Assembly: GCF_001428405.1 (NCBI RefSeq)
Contig: NZ_LMSL01000034.1
Span: 101,446 to 165,445, forward strand
From: Frateuria sp. Soil773
Lineage (GTDB): Bacteria > Pseudomonadota > Gammaproteobacteria > Xanthomonadales > Rhodanobacteraceae
DNA: 64,000 bases
Reading direction: 5' to 3'
Positions 46,471 to 56,906 of this stretch are shown here, in pieces (the stretch's first letter is position 1; every line of letters starts with the position of its first letter). Position numbers and translations under genes: made by a program. The notes below the pieces were generated by a model that was given only the letters and a program-made list of their open reading frames with translations, ran no database searches and had not been told where the DNA came from.

Positions 46471-47256
46471 ATGTTTTCATCACTTTGGGTGGCCAAGACC
46501 GGGCTCGATGCGCAGCAGACGCGCATGGACGTGGTCTCGCACAACCTCGCCAACGCCAACACCACCGGCTTCAAGAGCTCGCGCGCCGCGTTCCAGGACC
46601 TGGTCTACCAGAACCTGCGCCAGCCCGGCGGGCAGACCACCGAGCAGACCCAGGCACCGTCCGGGCTGATGCTCGGCACCGGCGTGCGCGTGGTCGGCAA
46701 CGAGAAGCTGTTCACCCAGGGCAACATCGAGCAGACCGGCAACTCGCTGGACGTGGCGGTGCAGGACCGCGGCTTCCTGCAGGTGACCATGCCCGACGGC
46801 ACCGTCGCCTACACCCGCGACGGCTCGCTGCACATGGACCAGAACGGGCAGATCGTGAACGCCAACGGCTACGCGATCGAGCCGGCGATCACGATTCCCG
46901 CCAACGCGCAGAAGATCACCATCGGCAGCGACGGCACGGTCAGCGTGAACCTGCCGGGCCAGGCCGCGCCGCAGCAGGTCGGCACCATCCAGTTGGCCGA
47001 CTTCATCAACCCCGCCGGCCTGCAGCCGAACGGCGACAACCTGTACCTGGAGACCGCCTCCAGCGGCACGCCGCAGGTCGGCCAGCCGGGCCTCAACGGC
47101 CTGGGCACGCTGGCGCAGGGCGCGCTGGAAAGCTCCAACGTCAACGTGGTCGAGCAGATGGTGGACATGATCCAGACCCAGCGCACCTACGAGATGAACT
47201 CCAAGGCGATCTCAGCGGCCGACCAGATGCTGCAGTTCCTCACCAACAAGACCTGA
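46471..47256 (+). CDS. flgG: Flagellar distal rod protein FlgG
   Basis: 261 residues. Starts [20 protein letters not shown], with [20 protein letters not shown] and the C-terminal [20 protein letters not shown]. It forms the distal rod that the L and P rings surround. The distance to flgH is 11 bases. Confidence 0.98.
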   Translation: MFSSLWVAKTGLDAQQTRMDVVSHNLANANTTGFKSSRAAFQDLVYQNLRQPGGQTTEQTQAPSGLMLGTGVRVVGNEKLFTQGNIEQTGNSLDVAVQDRGFLQVTMPDGTVAYTRDGSLHMDQNGQIVNANGYAIEPAITIPANAQKITIGSDGTVSVNLPGQAAPQQVGTIQLADFINPAGLQPNGDNLYLETASSGTPQVGQPGLNGLGTLAQGALESSNVNVVEQMVDMIQTQRTYEMNSKAISAADQMLQFLTNKT

Positions 47257-47267
47257 GCCGCGCCGCC

Positions 47268-47945
47268 ATGCCGATCCATCGCTTCGTCCCGGTCCTGTGC
47301 GCCGCGCTGTTGCTGGCCGCCTGCGCCGGCGTGCCGGCCGCGCGCGACGACGGCCAGTGGGCGGCCACCGCGCCGATGGCGCAGGAGGCCGCGCCGCCGG
47401 CCGACGGCGCGATTTACCACGACGCGCAGAACATGGAGCTGTTCGCCGATCCGCGCGCGCACCGCGTCGGCGACATCCTCACCATCGCCCTGGTGGAAAG
47501 CACCCAGGCCAGCAAGAAGGCCAGCACCAGCACCAGCAAGACCGACAAGGCGGACATCGCCTCGCCGACCATCCTGGGGCAGGGCGTGTCGATCGGCGGC
47601 AAGGCGGCCAGCATCGGCCTCGACGGCAAGCGCAACTTCGACGGCGCCGGCTCCAGCAGCCAGAGCAACCAGCTCACCGGCCAGATCACCGTCACCGTGG
47701 CGCAGCGCCTGAGCAACGGCAACCTGATCGTGCGCGGCGAGAAGTGGCTGACCATCAACCAGGGCCAGGAGCTGGTGCGCATCTCCGGCATCGTGCGCCC
47801 GCAGGACATCGGCCAGGACAACGTGGTGCCGTCCACCCGCGTCGCCGACGCGCGGATCGGCTACACCGGCCGCGGCACCCTCGCCGACGCGAACACGCGC
47901 GGCTGGCTGTCGCGCTTCTTCAATTCCAAGTGGATGCCGTTCTGA
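47268..47945 (+). CDS. flgH: Flagellar L-ring lipoprotein FlgH
   Basis: 225 residues. Lipobox LLAAC at about residue 19, then the L-ring body ([40 protein letters not shown] and the conserved [20 protein letters not shown]). It forms the outer-membrane bushing. The ATG at 47268 is the natural start with the signal peptide. Confidence 0.97.
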   Translation: MPIHRFVPVLCAALLLAACAGVPAARDDGQWAATAPMAQEAAPPADGAIYHDAQNMELFADPRAHRVGDILTIALVESTQASKKASTSTSKTDKADIASPTILGQGVSIGGKAASIGLDGKRNFDGAGSSSQSNQLTGQITVTVAQRLSNGNLIVRGEKWLTINQGQELVRISGIVRPQDIGQDNVVPSTRVADARIGYTGRGTLADANTRGWLSRFFNSKWMPF

Positions 47946-48010
47946 TGAACGCTTCGGACGCCGCCGTGGCCGGCACTGCCGCCTCCCGAGATGCCGTGCA
48001 TCGCACCGGC

Positions 48011-48368
48011 GTCGCTCCGGCGCAGGCCGGAGCCCAGTGTCTTGCGTACTCCGGGGCATCAGGCCGCTGGATTCCGGCTTTCGCCGGAATGACGGGATTT
48101 GGCGCAACGAGGAATGGCGAGGCCATCCACGGCAAAGGCGCCGCGGCCGGTGTACTCGCCCGTCATTCCGGCGAAAGCCGGACAAAAACGAGCTTTGCGA
48201 GCGTTGAACAGCCGAAGGCTGGCCCCGAAGGGGCGAGCGCGGCGAGTCAACCAGTCATTGCCACCTCGCGCGGTACTCGACCCCGTCATTCCGGCGAAAG
48301 CCGGAATCCAGCGACTTTGCGCCTCGAAGCCCACAAGGCACTGGATTCCGGCTTTCGCCGGAATGACG
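48011..48368. repeat. Mosaic inverted repeats between flgH and flgI (array 4)
   Basis: A first unit (48011-48102) and a second composite (48161-48368). The composite includes GGCGAAAGCCGGACAAAAAC plus GAGCTTTGCGAGCGTTGAAC and a GGCCCCGAAGGGGCGAGC hairpin, then CGTCATTCCGGCGAAAGCCG and the mirror GGCTTTCGCCGGAATGACGG. The composite segment recurs, inverted, at 63798-63949. Confidence 0.9.
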
Positions 48369-48388
48369 GTGAGGTGGCGGGGGGCAGG

Positions 48389-49522
48389 ATGTTTCGCTTG
48401 GCGGGAGGACGCGCCACGCGCGCCCTGGTCGCGGTACTGGCCGCACTGCTGGCCGTCCTCGCCATGCCCGCCCGGGCCGACAAGATCCGCGACCTCGCCT
48501 CGGTCGCCGGCGTGCGCTCCAACCAGTTGATCGGCTACGGCCTGGTGGTCGGCCTCGACGGCAGCGGCGACCAGACCACGCAGGCGCCGTTCACCACGCA
48601 GAGCCTGGAGAACATGCTGCAGCAGTTCGGCATCACCGTGCCGGCGAACGCGCGGCCGCAGTTGAAGAACGCGGCGGCGGTGATGATCACCGCCGAGCTG
48701 CCGCCGTTCGCCAAGCCGGGCCAGCTTATCGACGTCACCGTGGCCTCGATCGGCAACGCCAAGGGCATCCGCGGCGGCCAGTTGCTGATGTCGCCGCTGC
48801 GCGGCGCCGACGGCAACGTCTACGCGATCGCGCAGGGCAGCGTGGTGGTGGGGGGCGTCAGCGCGCAGGGCAAGAGCGGCTCCAGCGTGCAGGTGAACAT
48901 CTCCGCCAGCGGACGCATTCCCAACGGCGCCTCGGTGGAGCGCAGCGTGCCGTCGTCGTTCGCCGGCAACGGCGACCTGATGCTCAACCTCAACACGCCG
49001 GACTTCACCACCGCCGCGCGCATCGCCAAGGCGGTCAACCAGGCCTACGGCGCCGGCACCGCGCAGGCGGTGGACGGCGGCTCGGTGTCGGTGCGCGGCC
49101 CGCTCGACCCGTCGCAGAAGGTGGCCTGGCTGGGCGCGATCCAGGACCTGGACGTGATGCCGGGCGACGCGCCGGCGCGGGTGGTGGTCAACTCGCGCAC
49201 CGGCACGGTGGTGATCGGCTCGGACGTGCGCGTGAGCGCCGCCGCCGTCGCCCACGGCGCGATCCAGGTGACGATCAGCGAGCAGGCGCTGGTGAGCCAG
49301 CCGGCGCCGTTCTCGCGCGGCGGCCAGACCGCGGTGGTGCCCAGCAGCGACGTGCAGATCAGCGAGGGCGGCGCGCACATGTTCAAGTTCGGCCCGGGCG
49401 TGAGCCTGGACGCGATCGTGCGCGCGGTGAACCAGGTCGGCGCCGCGCCCAGCGACCTCATCTCGATCCTGCAGGCGCTCAAGCAGGCCGGCGCGCTGCA
49501 CGCGGAACTGGTGGTGATCTGA
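48389..49522 (+). CDS. flgI: Flagellar P-ring protein FlgI
   Basis: 377 residues. Signal peptide ([15 protein letters not shown]), then [20 protein letters not shown] and [20 protein letters not shown], the FlgI signature. The C-terminus ([20 protein letters not shown]) is standard. It forms the periplasmic ring. I chose the ATG at 48389, which gives a clean signal peptide, although the frame is open further upstream into the repeat array. Confidence 0.97.
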   Translation: MFRLAGGRATRALVAVLAALLAVLAMPARADKIRDLASVAGVRSNQLIGYGLVVGLDGSGDQTTQAPFTTQSLENMLQQFGITVPANARPQLKNAAAVMITAELPPFAKPGQLIDVTVASIGNAKGIRGGQLLMSPLRGADGNVYAIAQGSVVVGGVSAQGKSGSSVQVNISASGRIPNGASVERSVPSSFAGNGDLMLNLNTPDFTTAARIAKAVNQAYGAGTAQAVDGGSVSVRGPLDPSQKVAWLGAIQDLDVMPGDAPARVVVNSRTGTVVIGSDVRVSAAAVAHGAIQVTISEQALVSQPAPFSRGGQTAVVPSSDVQISEGGAHMFKFGPGVSLDAIVRAVNQVGAAPSDLISILQALKQAGALHAELVVI

Positions 49523-50613
49523 TGGACGCCGCGCCGGCCAGCGGCGGCATGCCCGCGCTCGACACCTGGACCGAGCTGTCCGGCTTCAACCGGCTGCGCG
49601 CCCAGGCGCAGGCCGACGGCAAGGCGGCGCTGCCGGCGGTGGCCAGGCAGTTCGAGGCGATCTTCACCCAGATGATGCTCAAGTCGATGCGCGCCGCCGG
49701 CGACAGCATCGGCGGCGGCATGGGCGACAGCGAGCAGGGCCAGGCCTACCGCGACCTGTTCGACCAGCAGTTGTCGCTGAGCCTGTCCAACGGCCACAAC
49801 GGCCTGGGCATCGCACGCATGCTGATGCGCCAGCTCGGCGGCCGCGGGCCGGGCCAGCCGGATCCGGCGGCCGGCGGAGGCGTGGAGCTTCCGGCCGGCG
49901 CGCTGCCAGCGGCCGGCGACGATCCGCTGGCGCCGCTCGGCGGCGGCATCGATGCGGGCGCGCGCGCCGTGCTGGCGCTGGGCGGGGACGGCCAGGCCGG
50001 CGACGGCTTGGCGGCGCTGGTCGCCGATGCTTCCGCGCAGCCCTGGCGCGCCACGCTGGACCGGCTGGCCCGGCGCGCCACGCAGGCGGCCGGCACGGCG
50101 GCCCGGCTGCTGCCGGGCGGCGATCCGGTGGCCTTCGTGCAGGCGCTGGCGCCGCACGCGCAGGCCGCGGCGGCTCGGCTCGGCGTATCGGTGCGCGCGC
50201 TGCTGGCGCAGGCCGCGCTGGAGACCGGCTGGGGCAAGCACCTGCCGGGCCGCGGCGACGGCGGCAGCAGCTTCAACCTGTTCGGCATCAAGGCCGGCGG
50301 CAGTTGGGACGGCGACCGGGTCAGCGTGCCCACGCTGGAATACCAGGACGGCGTGGCGGTGCGCCGCCGCGACAGCTTCCGCGCCTACGACACGCCGGCC
50401 GACTCGTTCGCCGACTACGCCCGGCTGCTGGCGGACAACCCGCGCTACGCCGCCGCGCTCGGCCGCGGCGAGGACGTGGCCGGCTTCGCGCGCGCGCTGA
50501 GCCGCGGCGGCTACGCCACCGACCCGGCCTATGCGGCCAAGCTCACCGCGATCGCCAACAGCCCGCAGATGCGCGAGGCGCTGGCGGCGCTTTCGCCGCC
50601 GGAGGCGCCGTGA
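49522..50613 (+). CDS. flgJ: Flagellar rod cap / peptidoglycan hydrolase FlgJ
   Basis: 363 residues. The N-terminal rod-binding domain (FEAIFTQMMLKSMRAAGDS) is followed by a Gly/Ala-rich linker and a C-terminal glucosaminidase domain (ALLAQAALETGWGKHLPG, catalytic Glu in LETGWG, then NLFGIKAGGSWDG and SFADYARLLADNPRYA). It opens the cell wall for the rod. The longer size is due to the linker. Its ATG shares a base with the flgI stop. Confidence 0.96.
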   Translation: MDAAPASGGMPALDTWTELSGFNRLRAQAQADGKAALPAVARQFEAIFTQMMLKSMRAAGDSIGGGMGDSEQGQAYRDLFDQQLSLSLSNGHNGLGIARMLMRQLGGRGPGQPDPAAGGGVELPAGALPAAGDDPLAPLGGGIDAGARAVLALGGDGQAGDGLAALVADASAQPWRATLDRLARRATQAAGTAARLLPGGDPVAFVQALAPHAQAAAARLGVSVRALLAQAALETGWGKHLPGRGDGGSSFNLFGIKAGGSWDGDRVSVPTLEYQDGVAVRRRDSFRAYDTPADSFADYARLLADNPRYAAALGRGEDVAGFARALSRGGYATDPAYAAKLTAIANSPQMREALAALSPPEAP

Positions 50614-50727
50614 ATCCGCGAGAGCTTGCGTCCCGGCGCCCACGGCGCGTTCAAGTACGCGCGCGCGCCGCCGTCACAGTACCCATGAACCGCGTGGCCC
50701 GCGTGCCACCTCCAGCAAGGAATACGC

Positions 50728-52602
50728 ATGGCTGACATGCTTTCCACCGGCGTGTCCGGCCTGCTTGCCGCGCAGGTCGGCCTCAGCACCGTCGGCCACA
50801 ACGTGGCCAACGCCAACACCGACGGCTACAGCCGCCAGCAGGTGGGCTTCGGCGCGCGGCTGCCGCAGCAGCAGGGCAACTACTACATCGGCACCGGCGT
50901 GGACACGCTGGCGGTGCAGCGCGCCTACAGCCAGTACCTCAACAGCGCGCTGTGGTCGGCCAGTTCGGCCCAGGGCCGCGCCAGCGGCTTCCAGGCACTG
51001 ACCGGGCAGATCAACAACCAGCTCTCCGGCAGCAGCAACCTGCAGAGCGCGCTGGACGCGTTCTACGGCGCGGTGCAGGACATGGCTAACGCCCCCGGCG
51101 ACGCCTCGTCGCGGCAGGTGCTGCTGGCGCGCGCCGGCGCGCTGGCCGGCACCTTCACCTCGCTGTCGCGGCAGTTCGAGCAGCTCGGCAGCCAGGTGCA
51201 GCAGCAGATCGGCACCACCGTCGATTCGATCAACAGCGACAGCGCCTCGCTGGCCAGGCTCAACGAACGCATCCGCACCGCCTACGCGGGCGGCGGCGAG
51301 CCGTCCGACCTGCTCGACCAGCGCGACGCGCTGGTGAAGAAGCTGGCCGGTTCGGTCGGCATCAGCGTGGTGCCGCAGAACGACCACACCCTCAACATCT
51401 ACGTCGGCAACGGCCAGGCGCTGGTCACCGGCACGCAGTCGCACGAACTCGGCACCGCGCCGAACCCCTACGACGCGACCCGGCTGGAAGTGGTCGGCAA
51501 GGACACCGGCAGCGTGCTCAGCGGGCGCATCGGCGGCGGCACGCTGGGCGCGCTGCTGGACTTCCGCAGCACCGTGCTCGAACCGGCGCAGAACCAGCTC
51601 GGCCGCGCGGCGCAGGCGATGGCCAGCGCGTTCAACGCGCAGAACGGGCAGGGCATGGACCTGGACGGCCAGATCGGCGGCGACGTGTTCAGCGTCGCCG
51701 GCCCGCAGGTGCAGGCGGCCAGCGGCAACGCCGGCGGCGCCAGCGTGAGCGCGCAACTGGCCGACGTCGGCGCGCTGACCGGCAAGGACTACGTGCTCTC
51801 CTACGCCGGCGGCGCCTGGAGCCTGAAAGACACCAGCGGCAACCCGGTGGCGATGCAGGGCAGCGGCACCAGCGCCGATCCGTTCACCGTCGACGGGCTC
51901 AGCCTGGTCGTCGACGGCGGCGCGAGCGACGGCGACAGCTTCCGCATCCAGCCCAGCCGCGGCGCGGCTTCCAGCTTCGCGCTGGCGATCAGCGACCCGG
52001 ACCGCTTCGCCGCCGCCGCCCCGCTGCTCGGCAGCGCCGCCGGCGCCAACACAGGCACCGGCGTGCCCGGCGGCATCGCGATCACCGACGCCAGCCAGCC
52101 GAACCTGCTCGCCGGCGCCGAGATCGTGTTCGACTCGCCCACCAGCTACCGCATCGACGGCGGCCCGGCGCAGACCTTCACGCCCGGCCAGCCGATCGAG
52201 CACGGCGGCTGGAGCCTGAAGCTGGACGGCGCGCCGGCGGCGGGCGACCACTTCAGCGTCAAGCCCAACCACGACGCGCGCGGCGACAACAGCAACGCGC
52301 TCAAGCTCGGCGCGGTGGCGAACCAGGGCGTGCTCGACGGCGGCGCCACCAGCGTGGGCCGCGCCTACGCGCAGATGGTCAGCGCGGTGGGCAGCGCCGG
52401 TTCCCTGGCGAAGGACGCGCTGACCACGCAGACCGGCGTCTACAACCAGGCGCTGGCGCAGCAGCAGAGCGTGTCCGGGGTGAACCTGGACGAGGAGGCG
52501 GCCAACCTGGTGCGCTTCCAGCAGGCCTACCAGGCATCGGCACAGGTCATTTCCACCGCGAGCAGCATCTTCGATGCGCTGCTCGGCGCGGTGCGCGGCT
52601 GA
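50728..52602 (+). CDS. flgK: Hook-filament junction protein FlgK
   Basis: 624 residues. Starts MADMLSTGVSGLLAAQVGLS with VGHNVANANTDGYSRQQVGF; the C-terminus has NLDEEAANLVRFQQAYQASA and QVISTASSIFDALLGAV. First hook-associated protein, chaperoned by FlgN. The ATG follows AGCAAGGAATACGC. A sigma-28 type promoter was sought upstream and only a weak match was found. Confidence 0.97.
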   Translation: MADMLSTGVSGLLAAQVGLSTVGHNVANANTDGYSRQQVGFGARLPQQQGNYYIGTGVDTLAVQRAYSQYLNSALWSASSAQGRASGFQALTGQINNQLSGSSNLQSALDAFYGAVQDMANAPGDASSRQVLLARAGALAGTFTSLSRQFEQLGSQVQQQIGTTVDSINSDSASLARLNERIRTAYAGGGEPSDLLDQRDALVKKLAGSVGISVVPQNDHTLNIYVGNGQALVTGTQSHELGTAPNPYDATRLEVVGKDTGSVLSGRIGGGTLGALLDFRSTVLEPAQNQLGRAAQAMASAFNAQNGQGMDLDGQIGGDVFSVAGPQVQAASGNAGGASVSAQLADVGALTGKDYVLSYAGGAWSLKDTSGNPVAMQGSGTSADPFTVDGLSLVVDGGASDGDSFRIQPSRGAASSFALAISDPDRFAAAAPLLGSAAGANTGTGVPGGIAITDASQPNLLAGAEIVFDSPTSYRIDGGPAQTFTPGQPIEHGGWSLKLDGAPAAGDHFSVKPNHDARGDNSNALKLGAVANQGVLDGGATSVGRAYAQMVSAVGSAGSLAKDALTTQTGVYNQALAQQQSVSGVNLDEEAANLVRFQQAYQASAQVISTASSIFDALLGAVRG

Positions 52603-52612
52603 GGAGCGGGAC

Positions 52613-53806
52613 ATGCGCGTTTCCACCAGTTGGATGCAGCAGCAGTCGGTCAACACCATGCTGGAGCAGCAGGGCAGCCTGTCCGACCTGCAGACCCAGC
52701 TCGGCACCGGCAAGCGGATCAACCAGCCCTCGGACGACCCGGTCGGCGCGGCCAGCGCGCTGGCGCTCAACCACCTCGCCGCCGACACCGCGCAATACCA
52801 GCGCAACATCGGCGTGGCGAACGGGCGGCTGGGCCTGGAGGAGCAGACCCTGGCCTCCGCCGGCAACGTGCTCGGGCGCGTGCGCACCCTGCTGCTGGAG
52901 GCCGGCAGCGGCAGCCAGAACGCCGACACGCGCAAGGACATCGCCACCGAGATGGTGCAGTTGCGCCAGCAACTGCTCGGCCTGGCGAACAGCAAGGACG
53001 GCCAGGGCGACTACCTGTTCGCCGGCAACCGCACCGGCACCGCGCCGTTCGTGTCGGCGTCCGGCGGCGTCGGCTACGCCGGCGACGACGGCCAGCGCAT
53101 GGTCGCCGCCGGCCCGGGCCTGCAGGTGGCCACCGGCGATCCGGGCAGCGCGATCTTCATGGACGTCGCCACCGGCAATGGCAGCTTCGCGGTGAGCGCG
53201 GCCAGCGGCAACGGCGGCACCGCGGTGGCCGGCGCCAGCAGCGTCGCCGACCGCGCGGCGTGGGACGGCGGCAGCTACAGCATCGTGTTCACCGCCGCCG
53301 ACGCCTACGAGGTGCGCGACGCCGGCGGCGCGGTGGTCGGCAGCGGCAGCTACGACCCGGCCAAGGGCGGCGACATCGGCTTCCGCGGCGCGCAGGTCTC
53401 GCTGAGCGGCGCGCCGGCGGCGGGCGACACGTTCGAGGTGGCGCCGTCGGGAACGCAGGACGTCTTTGGCACGATCGACCGCATCGTCGACGCGCTGCGC
53501 CGGCCCGACGGCGACCAGGCGGCGATGCAGAACGAGCTCAACACGCAGTTCGCCAACCTCGACCAGGCGATCGATTCGCTGACCCGCGCGCGCGCCGGCA
53601 TCGGCGCGCGCATGAACGCGCTCGACCAGCAGGGCGCGCTCAACGGCGACCTCACGCTGCAATACCAGGGCGCGCTGTCGGACGTGCAGGACCTCGACTA
53701 CTACGACGCGATCAGCAAGCTCAACCTGCAGGCGAACGCGCTGCAGTCCACCCAGCTCACCTACAGCAAGCTGCAGGGGCTTTCGCTGTTCAACTACCTG
53801 AAGTGA
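52613..53806 (+). CDS. flgL: Hook-filament junction protein FlgL
   Basis: 397 residues. Starts MRVSTSWMQQQSVNTMLEQQ and carries LGTGKRINQPSDDPVGAASA, the flagellin-like N-terminal signature. The C-terminal helix (AISKLNLQANALQSTQLTYS) is typical. Second hook-associated protein. It starts ten bases after the flgK stop. I chose the ATG at 52613, which follows GGAGCGGG. Confidence 0.97.
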   Translation: MRVSTSWMQQQSVNTMLEQQGSLSDLQTQLGTGKRINQPSDDPVGAASALALNHLAADTAQYQRNIGVANGRLGLEEQTLASAGNVLGRVRTLLLEAGSGSQNADTRKDIATEMVQLRQQLLGLANSKDGQGDYLFAGNRTGTAPFVSASGGVGYAGDDGQRMVAAGPGLQVATGDPGSAIFMDVATGNGSFAVSAASGNGGTAVAGASSVADRAAWDGGSYSIVFTAADAYEVRDAGGAVVGSGSYDPAKGGDIGFRGAQVSLSGAPAAGDTFEVAPSGTQDVFGTIDRIVDALRRPDGDQAAMQNELNTQFANLDQAIDSLTRARAGIGARMNALDQQGALNGDLTLQYQGALSDVQDLDYYDAISKLNLQANALQSTQLTYSKLQGLSLFNYLK

Positions 53807-53846
53807 AGCGCGCGCGTTCGCGCGGCGAAAATTTCCATTGACGTAC

Positions 53847-53873
53847 TCAAGTTTCCATGCGCCGGGTCGAAAC
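53847..53873 (+). promoter_or_regulatory. Sigma-28 (FliA) promoter of fliC
   Basis: TCAAGTTT-N11-GTCGAAAC, close to the consensus TAAAGTTT-N11-GCCGATAA, about 91 bases before fliC. Confidence 0.8.
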
Positions 53874-53963
53874 ATTCTCTGAGGCGGCGGTGTTCCCAAC
53901 GGAATCCCCGCTGGCAACCACCGCCGGCCACCGGCACAGAAGACCCGCTACGGAGACATTCCC

Positions 53964-55430
53964 ATGGTCATGAGCGTCAACACCAACATCAGCTCGCTGA
54001 ACGCGCAGAGGAACCTGGCCGCGTCGCAGAGCAAGCTTTCCACCGCGATCGAGCGCCTGTCCTCGGGCATGAAGATCAACAGCGCGAAGGACGACGCCGC
54101 CGGCCTCGCCATCTCGACCCGCTTCACCACCCAGATCAACGGCCTGAACCAGGCGGTCAGCAACGCCAACGACGGCATCTCGCTGGCGCAGACCACCGAG
54201 TCGGCGCTGAACGAGGTGACCAACAACATGCAGCGCATCCGCCAGTTGGCGGAGCAGTCGGCCAACGCCACCAACTCGCAGCAGGACCGCGACGCGCTGG
54301 ACGCCGAAGTGCAGCAGCGCCTGGCCGAGATCACCCGCATCTCGCAGCAGACCACCTTCAACGGCCGCCACGTGCTCGACGGCAGCTTCGGCAGCGCCGC
54401 GTTCCAGATCGGCGCCAACGTCGGCGAGACGATCTCGGTGAACCTGAGCCAGGGCGTGGGCTCCAGCCAGATGGGCGCGGCCGCGACCACCAAGAGCGCC
54501 GACATCAGCGCGCTGTTCGGCGCGGGCAGCGCGGGCACTCCCGCCGCCGACGGCACGGCCACCACGATCGACCTCAGCACGGCGCTGGGCGGTGCCGGCC
54601 TCGTCGTCGGTGCCGGCGACCTGACGGTCAACGGCAACAACGTCGCCGCCGCGACCTACACGGACGGCTCCGTGCTGGCCTCGGCGATCCAGACTGCCGG
54701 CGGCTCCGGCGTCACCGCGTCCTTCGACTCGACCACCCACCAGATCACCATCACCAACGCCAACACCACGGCGGCGACGCTCGGCGGCACCAATGCCAGC
54801 GCGGTCTTCGGCAGCACCACCAGCGTGGCCGCGCATACCGACGCGGTTCCCGCCACCGGCGCGGGCCTGACCCTGGCGGCCGGCGACCTGACCATCAACG
54901 GCAAGGACATCTTCGCCGGCACCTACAAGGATGCCCAGTCGCTGGTCGACAAGATCAACAGCAGCGGCATCGAAGGCGTCTCGGCCTACTACGACAGCGA
55001 CAGCAAGACGTTTGGCCTGAACTCGCCGAACACGCTGACCGTGGCGGGTGCCAAGTCCGGCACGGGCACCGGCAACTTCAACTTCTCCAACGCCGGTTCG
55101 GCGATCGCCGCGGGCGGCAGCCTGGCCCAGAGCGACGTCAAGTCGGTGAGCGGCGCCAACCAGACGATCAGCCGCATCGACGTGGCGCTGTCCACCATCA
55201 GCTCGATGCGCAGCGACCTGGGCGCGGTGCAGAACCGCTTCACCTCCACCATCTCCAACCTGCAGACCATCTCGCAGAACCTGAGCGCGTCGCGCAGCCA
55301 GATCCAGGATGCCGACTTCGCGCAGGAGACCGCGAACATGTCCAGCGCCAACATCCTGCAGCAGGCCGGCGTGTCCGTCCTGGCGCAGGCCAACTCCACC
55401 ACGCAGAGCGTGCTCAAGCTTCTGCAGTAA
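53964..55430 (+). CDS. fliC: Flagellin FliC
   Basis: 488 residues. The conserved N-terminus (MSVNTNISSLNAQRNLAASQ, ERLSSGMKINSAKDDAAGLA) and C-terminus (NRFTSTISNLQTISQNLSAS, SVLAQANSTTQSVLKLLQ) flank a central domain. That domain carries two flagellin IN-type repeats: LVVGAGDLTVNGNNV...VTASFDSTTHQITI and LTLAAGDLTINGKDI...GVSAYYDSDSKTFGL. Filament subunit, exported with FliS. Followed by a strong hairpin. Confidence 0.97.
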   Translation: MVMSVNTNISSLNAQRNLAASQSKLSTAIERLSSGMKINSAKDDAAGLAISTRFTTQINGLNQAVSNANDGISLAQTTESALNEVTNNMQRIRQLAEQSANATNSQQDRDALDAEVQQRLAEITRISQQTTFNGRHVLDGSFGSAAFQIGANVGETISVNLSQGVGSSQMGAAATTKSADISALFGAGSAGTPAADGTATTIDLSTALGGAGLVVGAGDLTVNGNNVAAATYTDGSVLASAIQTAGGSGVTASFDSTTHQITITNANTTAATLGGTNASAVFGSTTSVAAHTDAVPATGAGLTLAAGDLTINGKDIFAGTYKDAQSLVDKINSSGIEGVSAYYDSDSKTFGLNSPNTLTVAGAKSGTGTGNFNFSNAGSAIAAGGSLAQSDVKSVSGANQTISRIDVALSTISSMRSDLGAVQNRFTSTISNLQTISQNLSASRSQIQDADFAQETANMSSANILQQAGVSVLAQANSTTQSVLKLLQ

Positions 55431-55437
55431 CCACCGC

Positions 55438-55469
55438 CGGAGCGGCCGCGGAACATCGCGGCCGCTCCG
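55438..55469 (+). terminator. Strong hairpin after fliC
   Basis: Perfect 13-bp stem CGGAGCGGCCGCG / CGCGGCCGCTCCG with a 6-base loop. No clean T-tract follows, so it may be an mRNA-stabilising hairpin rather than a full terminator; fliD starts 22 bases on. Confidence 0.7.
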
Positions 55470-55491
55470 CCTTCCTTGAGGAACCCCGTCC

Positions 55492-56886
55492 ATGGCGATC
55501 ACCGTCGGCTCCACCGCCCCCACCACCGGTCTGCTGACCTCCAAGGGGATAACGTCGGGACTCGACGTGGACAAATTGGTTTCGCAGCTGGTCGCCGCCA
55601 AGAAGGCGCCGCAGCAGAACCAGATCACCGCGCAGGCGACCGACGCCAACACCCAGCTTTCCGCGCTGGGCCAGATCGGCGCCGCGCTTTCCGCATTGCA
55701 GTCGGCGCTCGCGTCCATCAAGGACGGCAGCGCCCTGGCCGCGCGCAAGGTCACCGTCGGCGACGACGACGTGCTCGGCGCAAGCGCCACCGGCAAGGCG
55801 GTGAACGGCAGCTACAACATCGTGGTGGACAAGCTCGCCACCTCGCTCAAGGCTTCTTCCGGCGCCTTCACCGACGCCGCCACGGCCGTCGGCACCGGCA
55901 CGCTCACCCTCGCGGTGGGCGACAAGTCGATGTCGCTAGTGCTGGACTCCAAGAACAACTCGCTGGCGGCGATCCGCGACGCGATCAACAAGGCCAGCGA
56001 CAACCCCGGCATCTCCGCCACCATCGTCACCGGCACCGACGGCGCCCATCTGGTGCTGAGCGGCACGCGCACCGGCGCGGCCAACGGCTTCACCGTGTCC
56101 AGCAGCGGCGGCGACGGCGCCCTGGCCGCGCTGAACTACGATCCGGCCGCCACCGGCGGCAACGCGCTGAGCGTGATCACCGCGGCCGCGGACGCCGAGT
56201 ACAGCATCGACGGCCTGCCCGGCCACAGCGCCGGCAACACCATCAGCAGCGCCATCGACGGGCTCACGCTCAACCTCGCCAAGACCGGCAGCAGCACGCT
56301 CACCGTGACCAGCGACACCTCCAAGGCCACCTCGGCGCTGGGCAACCTGGTCAGCACCTACAACAGCTTCGTGGGGATCTACCAGAACCTCACCAAGTAC
56401 GACGTGGACAGCAGCACCGCCGGCGCGATGATCGGCGACGCCACGCTCAACGGCATCAGCCTCACCCTGTCGCGCATCGTCGGCGGCAGCGCCAACGGCG
56501 CCACGCTGTCCTCGATCGGCATCTCGCTGCAGACCGACGGCACCCTGAAGCTGGACAGCGACAAGCTGTCCAAGGCGCTCGACGACGGCGGCGTGCAGGT
56601 AGGCAGGCTGTTCGGCGGCGACGACGGCTTCGCCGCGCGGCTGGACACCCAGCTCACCGGCTGGGTCGGCAAGGGCGGGCTGCTGGACAGCCGCACCGCC
56701 AGCATCGGCCAGCAACTGAAGGACCTGAAGGCGCGGCAGGCCTCGCTGGACAGCCGCATGGACATCCTCACCGCGCAGTACCAGGCGCAGTTCACCGCGC
56801 TAGACACCATGATGTCCAAGCTCAACAGCACCAGCGACTACCTGCAGAAGCAGTTCGACGCGCTGACCAACGCGAACAAGAAATAA
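55492..56886 (+). CDS. fliD: Flagellar filament cap FliD
   Basis: 464 residues. The N-terminus GITSGLDVDKLVSQLVAAKK and the C-terminus ILTAQYQAQFTALDTMMSKL, NSTSDYLQKQFDALTNANKK are typical of the cap protein, and the middle has flagellin IN-like segments (NSLAAIRDAINKASDNPGIS). It assembles flagellin at the tip. Confidence 0.96.
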   Translation: MAITVGSTAPTTGLLTSKGITSGLDVDKLVSQLVAAKKAPQQNQITAQATDANTQLSALGQIGAALSALQSALASIKDGSALAARKVTVGDDDVLGASATGKAVNGSYNIVVDKLATSLKASSGAFTDAATAVGTGTLTLAVGDKSMSLVLDSKNNSLAAIRDAINKASDNPGISATIVTGTDGAHLVLSGTRTGAANGFTVSSSGGDGALAALNYDPAATGGNALSVITAAADAEYSIDGLPGHSAGNTISSAIDGLTLNLAKTGSSTLTVTSDTSKATSALGNLVSTYNSFVGIYQNLTKYDVDSSTAGAMIGDATLNGISLTLSRIVGGSANGATLSSIGISLQTDGTLKLDSDKLSKALDDGGVQVGRLFGGDDGFAARLDTQLTGWVGKGGLLDSRTASIGQQLKDLKARQASLDSRMDILTAQYQAQFTALDTMMSKLNSTSDYLQKQFDALTNANKK

Positions 56887-56906
56887 GACCCCACGGAGCA
56901 GACACC

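Noticed and set aside
50646..50690. Possible sigma-28 promoter upstream of flgK (TCAAGTAC-N11-CGTCACAG)
   Set aside because: The -10 half matches GCCGATAA poorly, so I did not list it. flgK may be read from the flgB operon instead.
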